From the NCBI GenBank assembly GCA_002256145.1, contig NKIP01000019.1, positions 1 to 59,846 on the forward strand: a stretch of DNA of 59,846 nt, in the 5' to 3' direction. Positions 13,135-21,385 of this stretch are shown one piece after another; the stretch's first letter is position 1; every line of letters begins with the position of its first letter. A program made the position numbers and the translations under genes. The notes under the pieces are model-generated. The model did no database searches, had not been told where the DNA came from, and saw only the letters and a list, made by a program, of their open reading frames with translations. The DNA is from Comamonadaceae bacterium PBBC1 (GTDB lineage Bacteria; Pseudomonadota; Gammaproteobacteria; Burkholderiales; Burkholderiaceae_C).

Positions 13135-14484
13135 ATGAACCATCCTTCGCCGCAATCATCACCCTCAGCACAGTCTTTGCCATTGTGGCGTTTGCTGCAG
13201 GCAACCGCTTTGGTGGTTCAAGCGGTCAAAGAAGGGCGATCACTGACGACCCAAATAGACAGTGTCGCTACTGAGTTGCGGCCTGGTGTTCAAGCCCTGA
13301 GCTTTCAAGTCATGCGCCAATGGGGAAGAGCTCTGGCCTTGCGCGGAAAACTGGCATCCAAGGCACCACCCCCGGCTGCAGACGCGCTACTTTGCACAGC
13401 CTTGGCCTTGTGCTGGCGTGATTCAGATGCACCATACCCCGTTCACACCCTGGTGAATCAAACGGTTGAGGCTGCACAAAAGCAAAGGCACACGAAAGCT
13501 CAAAGTGGGTTCATCAATGCCTGCTTGCGACGCTTTATGCGAGAGAGAGCAGCGTTGATTGAACAGACAGATGGGTTCTTGGAGGCCCGTTGGAATCACC
13601 CGGGGTGGTGGATTGAGCGACTTCAAAAAGACTATCCCGAGCATTGGCAAAGTCTTCTGGATGCGGCGCAACGACCCGCACCCATGACCTTGAGAGTGAA
13701 CGTCAAGCATCAAAGCGTCCAGAATTATCAGCGTCAATTGAATGATGTCGGGATCATGTCCAAGCCCGTTGGTGTCCAGGGTTTACAGTTGGAAAAGCCC
13801 GTACCGGTGCAACGTTTGCCCGGTTTTTCCCTGGGCCACGTGTCTGTACAAGACGCGGCTGCTCAATTGGCGGCCCCATTGTTAACGCATGGCATGGATA
13901 GGCAGTACCCTTGGCGAATACTGGATGCCTGCGCCGCACCTGGTGGGAAAACAGGACATTTGTTGGAGCTGCTGGAAAACGCGCAAGTCTGGGCATTGGA
14001 CGTGGATTCTCATCGTGCTGAGCGTATTGAGCAAAATTTGACACGCACAGGTGTTCACGCCAAGGTCATCACAGGCGATGCAATGCGGACAGCAGATTGG
14101 TGGGATGGCGTTCCATTCGATGCCATTTTGCTGGACGCGCCGTGCACTGCCTCGGGTGTGGTGAGGCGGCACCCCGATGTGCGCTGGTTGCGCCGCGCGA
14201 CAGACAGTGCGCAACTTGCGGGCATCCAAAGACAAATCCTTCAAGCCCTATGGCCTTTGTTGACTCCTGGTGGAAAGTTACTTTATTGCACCTGTTCTAT
14301 ATTCAAGGCAGAAGGCGATGGAGGCATCCAAGCGTTTCTTCAGCACAACACTGATGCCCAATTGCACCCATCACCAGGTCATTTGATACCCGGACAAGTC
14401 CCTGAGGGCCTTCCATTCAAGCACAATGCATTGGGTGAACATGATGGGTTTTATTACGCACTGTTGGAAAAACGTCGGGTTTGA
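13135..14484 (+). CDS. rsmB: 16S rRNA (cytosine-967-C5)-methyltransferase
   Basis: 449 residues. An N-terminal NusB-like RNA-binding domain (about 20-160, with VHTLVNQTVEAAQ and GFINACLRRF) is followed by a Rossmann methyltransferase domain. The SAM site is ILDACAAPGGKTGHLLELLE. The two catalytic-type cysteines are in DAPCTASGVVRRHPD and YCTCSIF (C385/C387). RsmB makes m5C967 in 16S rRNA. Its 3' end overlaps the next gene. rsmB, DUF4390, ntrY and ntrX form a close-packed set, as in other Burkholderiales. Confidence 0.93.
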   Translation: MNHPSPQSSPSAQSLPLWRLLQATALVVQAVKEGRSLTTQIDSVATELRPGVQALSFQVMRQWGRALALRGKLASKAPPPAADALLCTALALCWRDSDAPYPVHTLVNQTVEAAQKQRHTKAQSGFINACLRRFMRERAALIEQTDGFLEARWNHPGWWIERLQKDYPEHWQSLLDAAQRPAPMTLRVNVKHQSVQNYQRQLNDVGIMSKPVGVQGLQLEKPVPVQRLPGFSLGHVSVQDAAAQLAAPLLTHGMDRQYPWRILDACAAPGGKTGHLLELLENAQVWALDVDSHRAERIEQNLTRTGVHAKVITGDAMRTADWWDGVPFDAILLDAPCTASGVVRRHPDVRWLRRATDSAQLAGIQRQILQALWPLLTPGGKLLYCTCSIFKAEGDGGIQAFLQHNTDAQLHPSPGHLIPGQVPEGLPFKHNALGEHDGFYYALLEKRRV

Positions 14485-15079
14485 ATTTTGGATTCGAACG
14501 GGATGTTTGCTGGGTGCTTGTTTCTTGGCCCTGAGCCAAGCTTGGGGGCAAAGTGCAACACTTGAATTGGTGAATTTGAGAGCAAACCGGCAAGACAATG
14601 TGTTGGTTTTGAATGCACAGTTGAAGTTAGAGTTAGGCCCTGTTGTAGAAGATGCCTTGGTCAAAGGCCTCGCGGTTCACTTCATGGCCGAGGCTGAATT
14701 GATGCGTGATCGTTGGTACTGGTTTGATCGAAAAGTGGGTGTTGTCACACGCTATTACCGTCTGGCTTTCCAGCCTTTGACCCGGCGCTGGAGATTGAAT
14801 GTGTCGTCAGAACCATTTTCCGTCACAAGTTTGGCGGGTAGCATTTCGCAAAATTTTGAAAGTCTCAACGAGGCGCTGGGCGTTGTACAAAGGCAAAGCC
14901 ATTGGAAAGTGGCGGACGCCAGTGAACTCAACCCAGAGGCTCGGCAATATGTTCTGTACCGATTCAAGTTGGACGTATCACAGCTTCCCCGTCCCTTTCA
15001 AATTGCAGCAGGCAACCAAGCCGATTGGAATTTGCAAGTCGCAAGCCAGTTGCGACTGAGTGCAGAAATGGTGCGCTGA
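14441..15079 (+). CDS. DUF4390 domain protein, exported
   Basis: About 212 residues, of unknown function. The N-terminus has a signal-peptide-like stretch (RTGCLLGACFLALSQAWGQ), so the protein probably enters the periplasm. The body is rich in beta-strand-like sequence, with LAVHFMAEAELMRDRWYWFD and TRYYRLAFQPLTRRWRLNVS typical of DUF4390. Its place between rsmB and an ntrY-like kinase is conserved in Burkholderiales, which suggests a link to envelope sensing, but this is inference. The start is uncertain: ATGs at 14426, 14441 and 14444 all lie inside rsmB, and I chose 14441. Confidence 0.75.
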   Translation: MMGFITHCWKNVGFEFWIRTGCLLGACFLALSQAWGQSATLELVNLRANRQDNVLVLNAQLKLELGPVVEDALVKGLAVHFMAEAELMRDRWYWFDRKVGVVTRYYRLAFQPLTRRWRLNVSSEPFSVTSLAGSISQNFESLNEALGVVQRQSHWKVADASELNPEARQYVLYRFKLDVSQLPRPFQIAAGNQADWNLQVASQLRLSAEMVR

Positions 15080-15086
15080 AGTGAAC

Positions 15087-17378
15087 ATGTTCAAGGGGCC
15101 GTCATCGAAATTGTCGGCGCTGTCATCGAAAGCCAGTCGCTGGTTGATGATGATTGGTGTGCTGGCGGTTTTGGTCATTGGCTTGGGCTTGCTGGTGTTA
15201 CTGACACAGGCCACAGGCAACCGTGAGCGCTACAACCAGACCTACGATTGGTTGGTGATGGTCAATGCCATTGTGGCCATCGGTCTTTTTGTCACCATCG
15301 TTTGGGGCATGTTGCGTTTGTTGCTGCGTTTGCGACGTGGTCAATTCGGGTCTCGTTTGCTGGTCAAGCTTGCAGGCATTTTTGGCTTGGTGGGGGTTGT
15401 ACCTGGAATTTTGATTTACGTGGTGTCGTACCAATTTGTATCCAGATCGATTGAAAGTTGGTTTGACGTCAAAGTAGAGGCTGCCTTGGTGGCGGGCTTG
15501 AATCTCGGGCGGGCGACCTTGGACACTTTGAGCCATGAGTTGTCCAAACAAACAAAGGCGGCAGCTTCAGAATTGAGTGACGTCACCGAGTTGCAAGTTG
15601 GATTGGCGATAGAAAAAATCCGTCAGCAAATGGGCGTCAGCGATGTGGTGTTGTGGACAGAGGGAGGCAAAAGCTTGGCCAGCAGCGGTCAATCAAGGTT
15701 TCAAATCCGAACAGATCGACCGACTGTTCAACAAATCAAAGAGGCGCGACAAAAAGGCAGCTTGGCGTGGATAGAAGGCCTTGACGACGCGATGCCAGGG
15801 GGCGATAAAGCCAAAATCAAAATACTGGTGCCCATACCTCAGCAAAGTCTGGCTTTTAATGAAGAGAGACGCCTGATGTTGGTGACGCAAGATTTGCCGC
15901 CCACCTTGGTCAACAATGCTTTGGAAGTGCAAAACGCCTACAGAGAGTACCAAGAGCGTGCATTGGCGCGTGAAGGCCTCAAGCGGATGTACATCGGAAC
16001 CTTGACACTGAGTTTGTTCTTGGCCGTTTTGGGTGCCATATTGCTGGCGGTATTGCTTGGCAATCAATTGGCGAGGCCCTTGTTGTTGCTGGCGCATGGT
16101 ATGCGGCAAGTGACTGCTGGAGATTTGCGTCCCAAGTTGGCCTTGCAAGGCAAGGACGAGTTGGGGGGATTGACCCGTTCATTTGCGGACATGACGCAGC
16201 AGTTGGCCGATGCTCGTGCAAGTTCCGAGCGCAGCTTGAGTCAATTGGGTCAGGCAAGAAGTAATTTGCAGACGATCTTGGACAATTTGACAGCAGGCGT
16301 GATGGTGTTAGATGCACAAGGATATATCCAGTCGGCCAATCCAGGAGCCACGCGCATTCTCAGAGTCCCCGTCGCCGCGCACGAGGGCAGGCTCATGGTC
16401 GAGTTGCCAGAGTTGCAAGATTTTGCGAAAGGCGTTGCTGAACAATTCACGGCTTTACGCGCAGACAAAGTCACGCATGAGTTGGACCATTGGCAGAGGT
16501 CTTTTGAAATTCACGCCACCGGTCAAGGGCTTGGCCAAACAGCCGTGACTTTGCTGGCCAGAGGTGCTGTATTACCCGATGGTATGCGCTTGCTCGTATT
16601 CGACGATATCTCCGAGATTGTGTCAGCGGAACGCTCACAGGCTTGGGGTGAAGTTGCGCGGCGTTTGGCGCACGAAATCAAAAATCCCTTGACGCCAATT
16701 CAACTGTCAGCCGAACGTTTGCAGCGCAAACTGATCGGGAAATTGAACACTCAAGACGATGCGATCCTTAGCAAATCGGTCAAAACGATTGTGGATCAAG
16801 TGGATGCCATGAAAAGGTTGGTCAATGAATTTCGGGATTACGCCAGACTGCCATCTGCAGAGCTCAAGTCAGTGCAGCTCAATGCATTGATTGCTGATGT
16901 GATGGTTTTGTACGTCAATGAAGCCGCTGATCGGATTGTGCGACCGCATGTCGTGACTGACCTCGACGCTGAGTGTCCACAGATCCAGGGCGATGAACAG
17001 CAATTGCGCCAAGTCATTCACAATTTGCTGCAAAACGCACAGGATGCATGTGAAGCCTCAAGTGTTCATGGTCAGGAATCTCGCGTGGTGATTCGCACGG
17101 AGTGGCGAGGATCAAGGAATCTGGTTCGTCTAACTGTGAGCGACACCGGCCCCGGCTTTGCGCCCAATATTTTGCAAAGGGCATTTGAGCCCTATGTCAC
17201 CACCAAAGCCAAAGGAACGGGATTGGGGCTGGCTGTGGTCAAAAAAATTGCGGATGAGCATGGTGCAAAAATCGAAATGAGCAACATCCTGAACAATGGA
17301 AAAATTGAGGGCGCACAAGTATCGCTATCATTCGCAGTCAAGCAAGCCTCAATGGGACTGACTGCGTCCCTCAAATGA
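15087..17378 (+). CDS. ntrY: NtrY-type membrane sensor histidine kinase
   Basis: About 763 residues. Three N-terminal membrane segments (about 18-43, 58-80, 92-118) and a fourth near 301-329 flank a roughly 180-residue external region. HAMP (about 330-380), PAS (about 395-500) and HisKA follow, with H529 in RRLAHEIKNPLTP. The ATPase domain has NLLQNAQDACEA, SDTGPGFAP and KGTGLGLAVVKKIADEHG. This is the NtrY arrangement. The ATG at 15087 lies 8 bp after the previous stop, and starts at 15060 or 15081 are also possible. Its partner gene overlaps by 4 bp. Actual stimulus unknown. Confidence 0.87.
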   Translation: MFKGPSSKLSALSSKASRWLMMIGVLAVLVIGLGLLVLLTQATGNRERYNQTYDWLVMVNAIVAIGLFVTIVWGMLRLLLRLRRGQFGSRLLVKLAGIFGLVGVVPGILIYVVSYQFVSRSIESWFDVKVEAALVAGLNLGRATLDTLSHELSKQTKAAASELSDVTELQVGLAIEKIRQQMGVSDVVLWTEGGKSLASSGQSRFQIRTDRPTVQQIKEARQKGSLAWIEGLDDAMPGGDKAKIKILVPIPQQSLAFNEERRLMLVTQDLPPTLVNNALEVQNAYREYQERALAREGLKRMYIGTLTLSLFLAVLGAILLAVLLGNQLARPLLLLAHGMRQVTAGDLRPKLALQGKDELGGLTRSFADMTQQLADARASSERSLSQLGQARSNLQTILDNLTAGVMVLDAQGYIQSANPGATRILRVPVAAHEGRLMVELPELQDFAKGVAEQFTALRADKVTHELDHWQRSFEIHATGQGLGQTAVTLLARGAVLPDGMRLLVFDDISEIVSAERSQAWGEVARRLAHEIKNPLTPIQLSAERLQRKLIGKLNTQDDAILSKSVKTIVDQVDAMKRLVNEFRDYARLPSAELKSVQLNALIADVMVLYVNEAADRIVRPHVVTDLDAECPQIQGDEQQLRQVIHNLLQNAQDACEASSVHGQESRVVIRTEWRGSRNLVRLTVSDTGPGFAPNILQRAFEPYVTTKAKGTGLGLAVVKKIADEHGAKIEMSNILNNGKIEGAQVSLSFAVKQASMGLTASLK

Positions 17379-18067
17379 ACAGAGACAAGACGGGCGATAT
17401 GGCAAATATATTGGTGGTGGACGACGAGCTGGGGATTCGCGATCTGCTTTCGGAGATCCTCTTTGATGAAGGTCACCAGGTTGAGCTGGCAGAAAACGCT
17501 TCACAAGCTCGACTCTCACGTCAAAAAAATCGCCCGGACTTGGTATTGTTGGACATCTGGATGCCCGACACCGATGGCGTGAGCTTGCTCAAGGAGTGGG
17601 CCTCAGCGGGATTGCTCAATATGCCAGTGATCATGATGAGCGGCCATGCAACCATTGATACAGCGGTTGATGCAGTCAAAATCGGCGCGCAAGCCTTTTT
17701 GGAAAAACCCATTACGTTGCAAAAACTGCTCAAAGCGGTGGAGCAGGGTTTGGCAAGAGATCAGGTTAAGCAAGCGGCGATGGCACCTCATGCACAGGTG
17801 CAAAGGGTCAGTCATGTGATGGCTGCCGTGACAATGCCCACTGCAGATGTCAACGTGACGCCAGATGTGCAACCGATATTTGATTTGACTTTGCCCTTAA
17901 GAGATGCCAGAGATGCTTTTGAAAAAGCCTATTTCGAATTTCATTTGTCGAATGAGGGTGGCTCCATGACACGAGTGGCCGAAAAAACGGGTTTAGAGCG
18001 CACGCATTTGTACCGAAAACTCAAACAACTGGGCGTTGACTTGACTCGAAGCAAACGAATCCACTGA
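17375..18067 (+). CDS. NtrX-like response regulator lacking the AAA+ domain
   Basis: 230 residues. The receiver domain (about 10-125) has the acidic pocket VVDDE, phospho-acceptor D60 in LVLLDIWMPDTDG, and K at LEKPITLQKL. A linker of about 50 residues leads to a Fis-type helix-turn-helix (LSNEGGSMTRVAEKTGLERT, then HLYRKLKQLGV). Canonical NtrX is about 450 residues with a central sigma-54 AAA+ domain, and no GAFTGA or Walker motif exists here. It therefore should not activate sigma-54 polymerase directly. The start overlaps the ntrY stop (ATGA). Confidence 0.85.
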   Translation: MNRDKTGDMANILVVDDELGIRDLLSEILFDEGHQVELAENASQARLSRQKNRPDLVLLDIWMPDTDGVSLLKEWASAGLLNMPVIMMSGHATIDTAVDAVKIGAQAFLEKPITLQKLLKAVEQGLARDQVKQAAMAPHAQVQRVSHVMAAVTMPTADVNVTPDVQPIFDLTLPLRDARDAFEKAYFEFHLSNEGGSMTRVAEKTGLERTHLYRKLKQLGVDLTRSKRIH

Positions 18068-18079
18068 TTTCGAAGCAGC

Positions 18080-18097
18080 CCGCTAGAAAGCGGTTTT
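18080..18097 (+). terminator. Short terminator after the NtrX-like gene
   Basis: The stem CCGCT / AGCGG with an AGAA loop is followed directly by TTTT. It lies 12 bp after the stop codon and just before the tRNA-Phe promoter. The stem is short, so leaky termination is possible. Confidence 0.6.
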
Positions 18098-18104
18098 CCT
18101 CTGG

Positions 18105-18110
18105 TATAAT
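18105..18110 (+). promoter_or_regulatory. -10 element of the tRNA-Phe promoter
   Basis: A perfect TATAAT ends 9 bp before the mature tRNA-Phe 5' end. At 17-bp spacing the -35 position (about 18082-18087, GCTAGA) is a poor match to TTGACA and overlaps the preceding terminator stem. Transcription from here would also read the downstream Asn, Asp and Gly tRNAs unless stopped by the hairpin at 18200. Confidence 0.6.
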
Positions 18111-18119
18111 TTAGACTAT

Positions 18120-18195
18120 GGCCCGATAGCTCAGTTGGTAGAGCAGCGGATTGAAAATCCGCGTGTCGTTGGTTCGATTCCGACTCAGGCCACCA
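18120..18195 (+). tRNA. tRNA-Phe (GAA anticodon)
   Basis: A 76-nt cloverleaf with encoded CCA. The anticodon loop TTGAAAA reads UUC/UUU. The acceptor stem GGCCCGA faces TCAGGCC, leaving one C-A mismatch at pair 5-68 (C18124 against A18187), where C-G would be expected. The T stem GTTGG/CCGAC contains one T-G pair. Otherwise it is a standard tRNA-Phe and is probably functional. Confidence 0.95.
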
Positions 18196-18199
18196 AATT

Positions 18200-18235
18200 A
18201 ACGTCGTAGAATTATTTTCTACGACGTTTTCTTTT
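18200..18235 (+). terminator. Terminator after tRNA-Phe
   Basis: A perfect 12-bp stem, AACGTCGTAGAA (18200-18211) and TTCTACGACGTT (18217-18228), with a 5-nt TTATT loop is followed by TTCTTTTC. This is a strong rho-independent terminator separating tRNA-Phe from the other three tRNAs. Confidence 0.85.
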
Positions 18236-18247
18236 CGCAGCATATAT

Positions 18248-18323
18248 TCCTCGATAGCTCAGTCGGTAGAGCGCCGGACTGTTAATCCGTAGGTCCCTGG
18301 TTCGAGCCCAGGTCGAGGAGCCA
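18248..18323 (+). tRNA. tRNA-Asn (GTT anticodon)
   Basis: 76 nt with encoded CCA. The acceptor TCCTCGA / TCGAGGA is perfect, the discriminator is G, and the anticodon loop CTGTTAA contains GTT. It lies between two other tRNAs in a tandem cluster. Confidence 0.97.
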
Positions 18324-18348
18324 AAAAGCAATCATGCGAAAAAAACTT

Positions 18349-18425
18349 GGAGTGGTAGTTCAGTTGGTTAGAATACCGGCCTGTCACGCCGGGGGTCGCG
18401 GGTTCGAGTCCCGTCCACTCCGCCA
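18349..18425 (+). tRNA. tRNA-Asp (GTC anticodon)
   Basis: 77 nt with encoded CCA. The acceptor GGAGTGG / CCACTCC is perfect, the discriminator is G, and the anticodon loop CTGTCAC contains GTC. Part of the Asn-Asp-Gly tandem. Confidence 0.97.
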
Positions 18426-18436
18426 AAAGTTAAAAT

Positions 18437-18512
18437 GCGGGAATAGCTCAGTTGGTAGAGCGCAACCTTGCCAAGGTTGAGGTCGCGAGTTCGAATCTCG
18501 TTTCCCGCTCCA
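18437..18512 (+). tRNA. tRNA-Gly (GCC anticodon)
   Basis: 76 nt with encoded CCA. The acceptor GCGGGAA / TTCCCGC is perfect, the discriminator is T, and the anticodon loop TTGCCAA contains GCC. Last tRNA of the cluster. Confidence 0.97.
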
Positions 18513-18532
18513 TATTTATGGACAAATCACTA

Positions 18533-18564
18533 AAGCCTCTTTGGAATTCCTGAGAGGCTTTTTT
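18533..18564 (+). terminator. Terminator of the tRNA cluster
   Basis: AAGCCTCT (18533-18540) pairs with AGAGGCTT (18553-18560), followed by TTTT. This clear rho-independent terminator ends the Asn-Asp-Gly transcript and separates it from the minus-strand genes that converge on it. Confidence 0.85.
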
Positions 18565-18612
18565 GTTGTGTGCTTCCTTCAAATTTGCTAGGACAGGTCG
18601 GGAGACCTTTGC

Positions 18613-19536
18613 TCATGCATTGTGCATAAAACCATCCAACTCCAGTAAGGCACCACTGCGTGCCAATTCGGCCAACATCATGTCGAGCCAGGTGGGTAAG
18701 GAATACGCCAATCCAAAACGCTGGTGTAAATCACGCATATAGGGAACATCCATAGCCCAAGCATTGAAATCTTGTCTGGAGATGTGGCCCCACTCGAGCA
18801 ATTTAAACTTTAGCAACACCTTGGTGCCGTAGCGCGCATGTCGTTCTGGATTCTTAGCAAAAGCCTCTAATTTTTGGCGTGCAAGACTCAGCGCCTGTAA
18901 AACATCAGAAAAAACCGACCCGTGCCCAGGAATGATGGTGCAGGGGTTCAATCGCTCAATCAAATCCAGCGTTTGGGCCACTTCATCAAAAGCGGCAACG
19001 CCAACAAGTTCCGGAAAAACGACGCCAAATCCGTTTTGCCAAAGGGCATCTGCAGACATGAGAAGGCGGTGCTCTGGTGAAAACAAAATCACCGAATGTG
19101 GGTCATGTCCAGGTGCCGCATGGACCTCCCAACTTGAATTGGCCCAGCGGTGGACGCTACCGGGCTGAAGCAAGTGGGTGAAACGAAAACGAGGGCAATT
19201 TTGGCCTGTCGGCTGATAGCTCAGATCATCCTGTTGCCAATCAAGAACAGCCTGTGACAAACCTGGTGGAATCCATGTTTGAAGATCGGCGTAATGCAAT
19301 TGCAAAAAATGATTGCCACCGCAATGATCACTGTGCAAGTGCGTATTGACCAAACGGTCGAGGGGCCGACCGTTCAAGTGATCCTTCACCAAAGCCAAAG
19401 TTTGCTCATGATGTGTCACGTACCCACTGTCGACCAAGGTCGTGCTTAGATCATCGGTGAGCAAGATATTGTTGGCCGACAACCATCCACGCTCAAAGAC
19501 AGTTATGCCCGGTGGCAATTGAATATTGTGGGACAT
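18613..19536 (-). CDS. Metallo-beta-lactamase-fold hydrolase
   Basis: 307 residues. The metal-binding signature NTHLHSDHCGGNHF (HxHxDH) lies near residue 100. A further ligand His is in AAPGHDPHSV, an Asp in MSADALW, and the last His in IIPGHGSVF. The fold acts on diverse esters and thioesters. No signal peptide is visible, so it is probably cytoplasmic. It lies 9 bp after fadD on the same strand and is surely co-transcribed. A thioesterase or hydrolase role on acyl-CoA-type substrates is plausible but only inferred. Confidence 0.85.
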   Translation of the reverse strand: MSHNIQLPPGITVFERGWLSANNILLTDDLSTTLVDSGYVTHHEQTLALVKDHLNGRPLDRLVNTHLHSDHCGGNHFLQLHYADLQTWIPPGLSQAVLDWQQDDLSYQPTGQNCPRFRFTHLLQPGSVHRWANSSWEVHAAPGHDPHSVILFSPEHRLLMSADALWQNGFGVVFPELVGVAAFDEVAQTLDLIERLNPCTIIPGHGSVFSDVLQALSLARQKLEAFAKNPERHARYGTKVLLKFKLLEWGHISRQDFNAWAMDVPYMRDLHQRFGLAYSLPTWLDMMLAELARSGALLELDGFMHNA

Positions 19537-19545
19537 GTTTACTGT

Positions 19546-21225
19546 TTATTTGCGCAGCTCGCGACGCAAGATTTTGCCAACATTGGATTTTGGTAATTCA
19601 TCTCGAAATTCAATGTATTTAGGCCGTTTGTAGCCCGTTAGGTTGTCATGACAAAAACGGGCTACCGATTCTTCGGTTAACAAAGGATCGTTTCGAACCA
19701 CGTAAACCTTGATCGTTTCACCCTGCATAGCGTCTGGAATACCGATGGCGGCGCACTCGACGACTCCAGGGCAAGTCGAAATCACATTTTCAAGTTCACT
19801 GGGGAAGACATTGAAGCCGCTGACAATGATCATGTCTTTCTTGCGGTCGACAATGCGAGTAAAACCATGTTCGTCCATGATGCCTACATCACCTGTGCGC
19901 ATGAAGCCATCCGTTGTGAACGTTTTGGCATTTTCAGCGGGTTGGTTGAAATAACCCTGCATCACGTTAGGGCCACGAATACAGATTTCACCAGATGAGC
20001 CAATGGGCAGGCTGACGCCCTCATCGTCCTTGATGGCAATGTCAATACTCGGAAGAGGCAGACCAATGTTGCCGCTGAATACTTTTTGAGTGACTGGGTT
20101 GTTGGTGCCGATGGCGCATGTTTCGCTCATGCCCCAGCCCTCAATCATGGCACTGCCTGTGGATGTTTGCCAGTTTCGAGCTGTCCCCTCAGAGGCCGCC
20201 ATTCCACCTGCTTGAGTAAGTTTGAGGGATGAAAAGTCAATTGTTTTGAACATCGGGTGCTGCATCAAGGCATTGAACAAGGTATTGACACCAGGCAAGA
20301 CATGGAAGGGGCGCTGTTTCAGGACCTCAATGAATTTGCTGAAATCACGGGGATTGGGTATCAAGGTCAACATGGAGCCTTGGCGCATGGCCAACAAGCA
20401 AAGAGTTAATGCAAAAATGTGATAAAGCGGCAGAGCTGCCACACTGTTGACTTTTCGGAGATCGGGGATGTCGGCCAAAGCAGGAGAAAACCATGCTTCG
20501 GCTTGCAAAATGGAGGCGACCACATTGCGGTGAGTTAACACAGCACCCTTGGAGAGGCCTGTAGTGCCACCTGTATATTGCAAAAACGCTGGTGAATGTG
20601 GATTTTGAATGGTCTGGCGCAGTTGTCGACCGAGTCCACTTGAAACAGCCTTTTTAAAGGGGGTGACCGTTCTGCCAGAAGTCAGGGGTAGCTCGAACTC
20701 CGGTACCATTTTTGCCAGATGCCTCACGGCGAAAGTCATCCATCGGCCGTACCAAGGTCCTAGCAAATCTCCAATAGAGGTCAGAACAACGTGTTTTATA
20801 GGAGTTTGTTCAATCACTTGTTGCAAGGTTGATGCAAAATTTTCCAGAATAACGATGGCACAAGCACCCGAATCTTTGAGTTGGTGTTCGAGTTCGCGTG
20901 CGGTGTACAAAGGATTGACATTGACGCAGGTAAAGCCTGCTCGTAAGACAGCTGCCATGGTGACCGCGAACTGCGGCAAGTTAGGCAGCATGATGGCCAC
21001 CCGATCCCCGGGCATGAGACCTTTGTTCTGTAACCAAGCACCCAAAGCACAGGACAATTCATCCAGTTCTGAGTAACTCATCGTGCGGTTCATGCACACA
21101 GAAAAGGGGCTATGGCCGTGTTTTCGAAATGCTGTTTCCAACAAATCAGTCAGGCTTTTATACTGTTCAGTGTCGATGTCGTGGGGGACGCCGGGGGGGT
21201 AATTTTTGAGCCAAATACGATCCAT
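19546..21225 (-). CDS. fadD: Long-chain fatty acid--CoA ligase
   Basis: 559 residues, the FadD length. Adenylate-forming enzyme motifs are intact: P-loop YTGGTTGLSKGAVLTH, the GWGMSETCA core, and GFMRTGDVGIMDEHGFTRIV followed by DRKKDMIIVSGFNVFPSELE. The C-terminal KSNVGKILRRELRK holds the catalytic lysine. It activates fatty acids to acyl-CoA with ATP at the inner membrane. AGGAG lies upstream of the ATG. It forms a two-gene unit with the downstream hydrolase. Chain-length preference cannot be read from sequence. Confidence 0.92.
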   Translation of the reverse strand: MDRIWLKNYPPGVPHDIDTEQYKSLTDLLETAFRKHGHSPFSVCMNRTMSYSELDELSCALGAWLQNKGLMPGDRVAIMLPNLPQFAVTMAAVLRAGFTCVNVNPLYTARELEHQLKDSGACAIVILENFASTLQQVIEQTPIKHVVLTSIGDLLGPWYGRWMTFAVRHLAKMVPEFELPLTSGRTVTPFKKAVSSGLGRQLRQTIQNPHSPAFLQYTGGTTGLSKGAVLTHRNVVASILQAEAWFSPALADIPDLRKVNSVAALPLYHIFALTLCLLAMRQGSMLTLIPNPRDFSKFIEVLKQRPFHVLPGVNTLFNALMQHPMFKTIDFSSLKLTQAGGMAASEGTARNWQTSTGSAMIEGWGMSETCAIGTNNPVTQKVFSGNIGLPLPSIDIAIKDDEGVSLPIGSSGEICIRGPNVMQGYFNQPAENAKTFTTDGFMRTGDVGIMDEHGFTRIVDRKKDMIIVSGFNVFPSELENVISTCPGVVECAAIGIPDAMQGETIKVYVVRNDPLLTEESVARFCHDNLTGYKRPKYIEFRDELPKSNVGKILRRELRK

Positions 21226-21385
21226 GAACTTCTCTCCTGATGAGAATTCATTGTCGTTAAGTCAAGACAAAATGGAGATGGGGCAAATCCCGAGGTGGGG
21301 GCAAAGAGGTCTCCCATGCGACAAAAAAGAAACCAGTCAAATAAAAGAATTCAAGGCAAAATAGGCGTTAACCCTAGGTCTTCAC

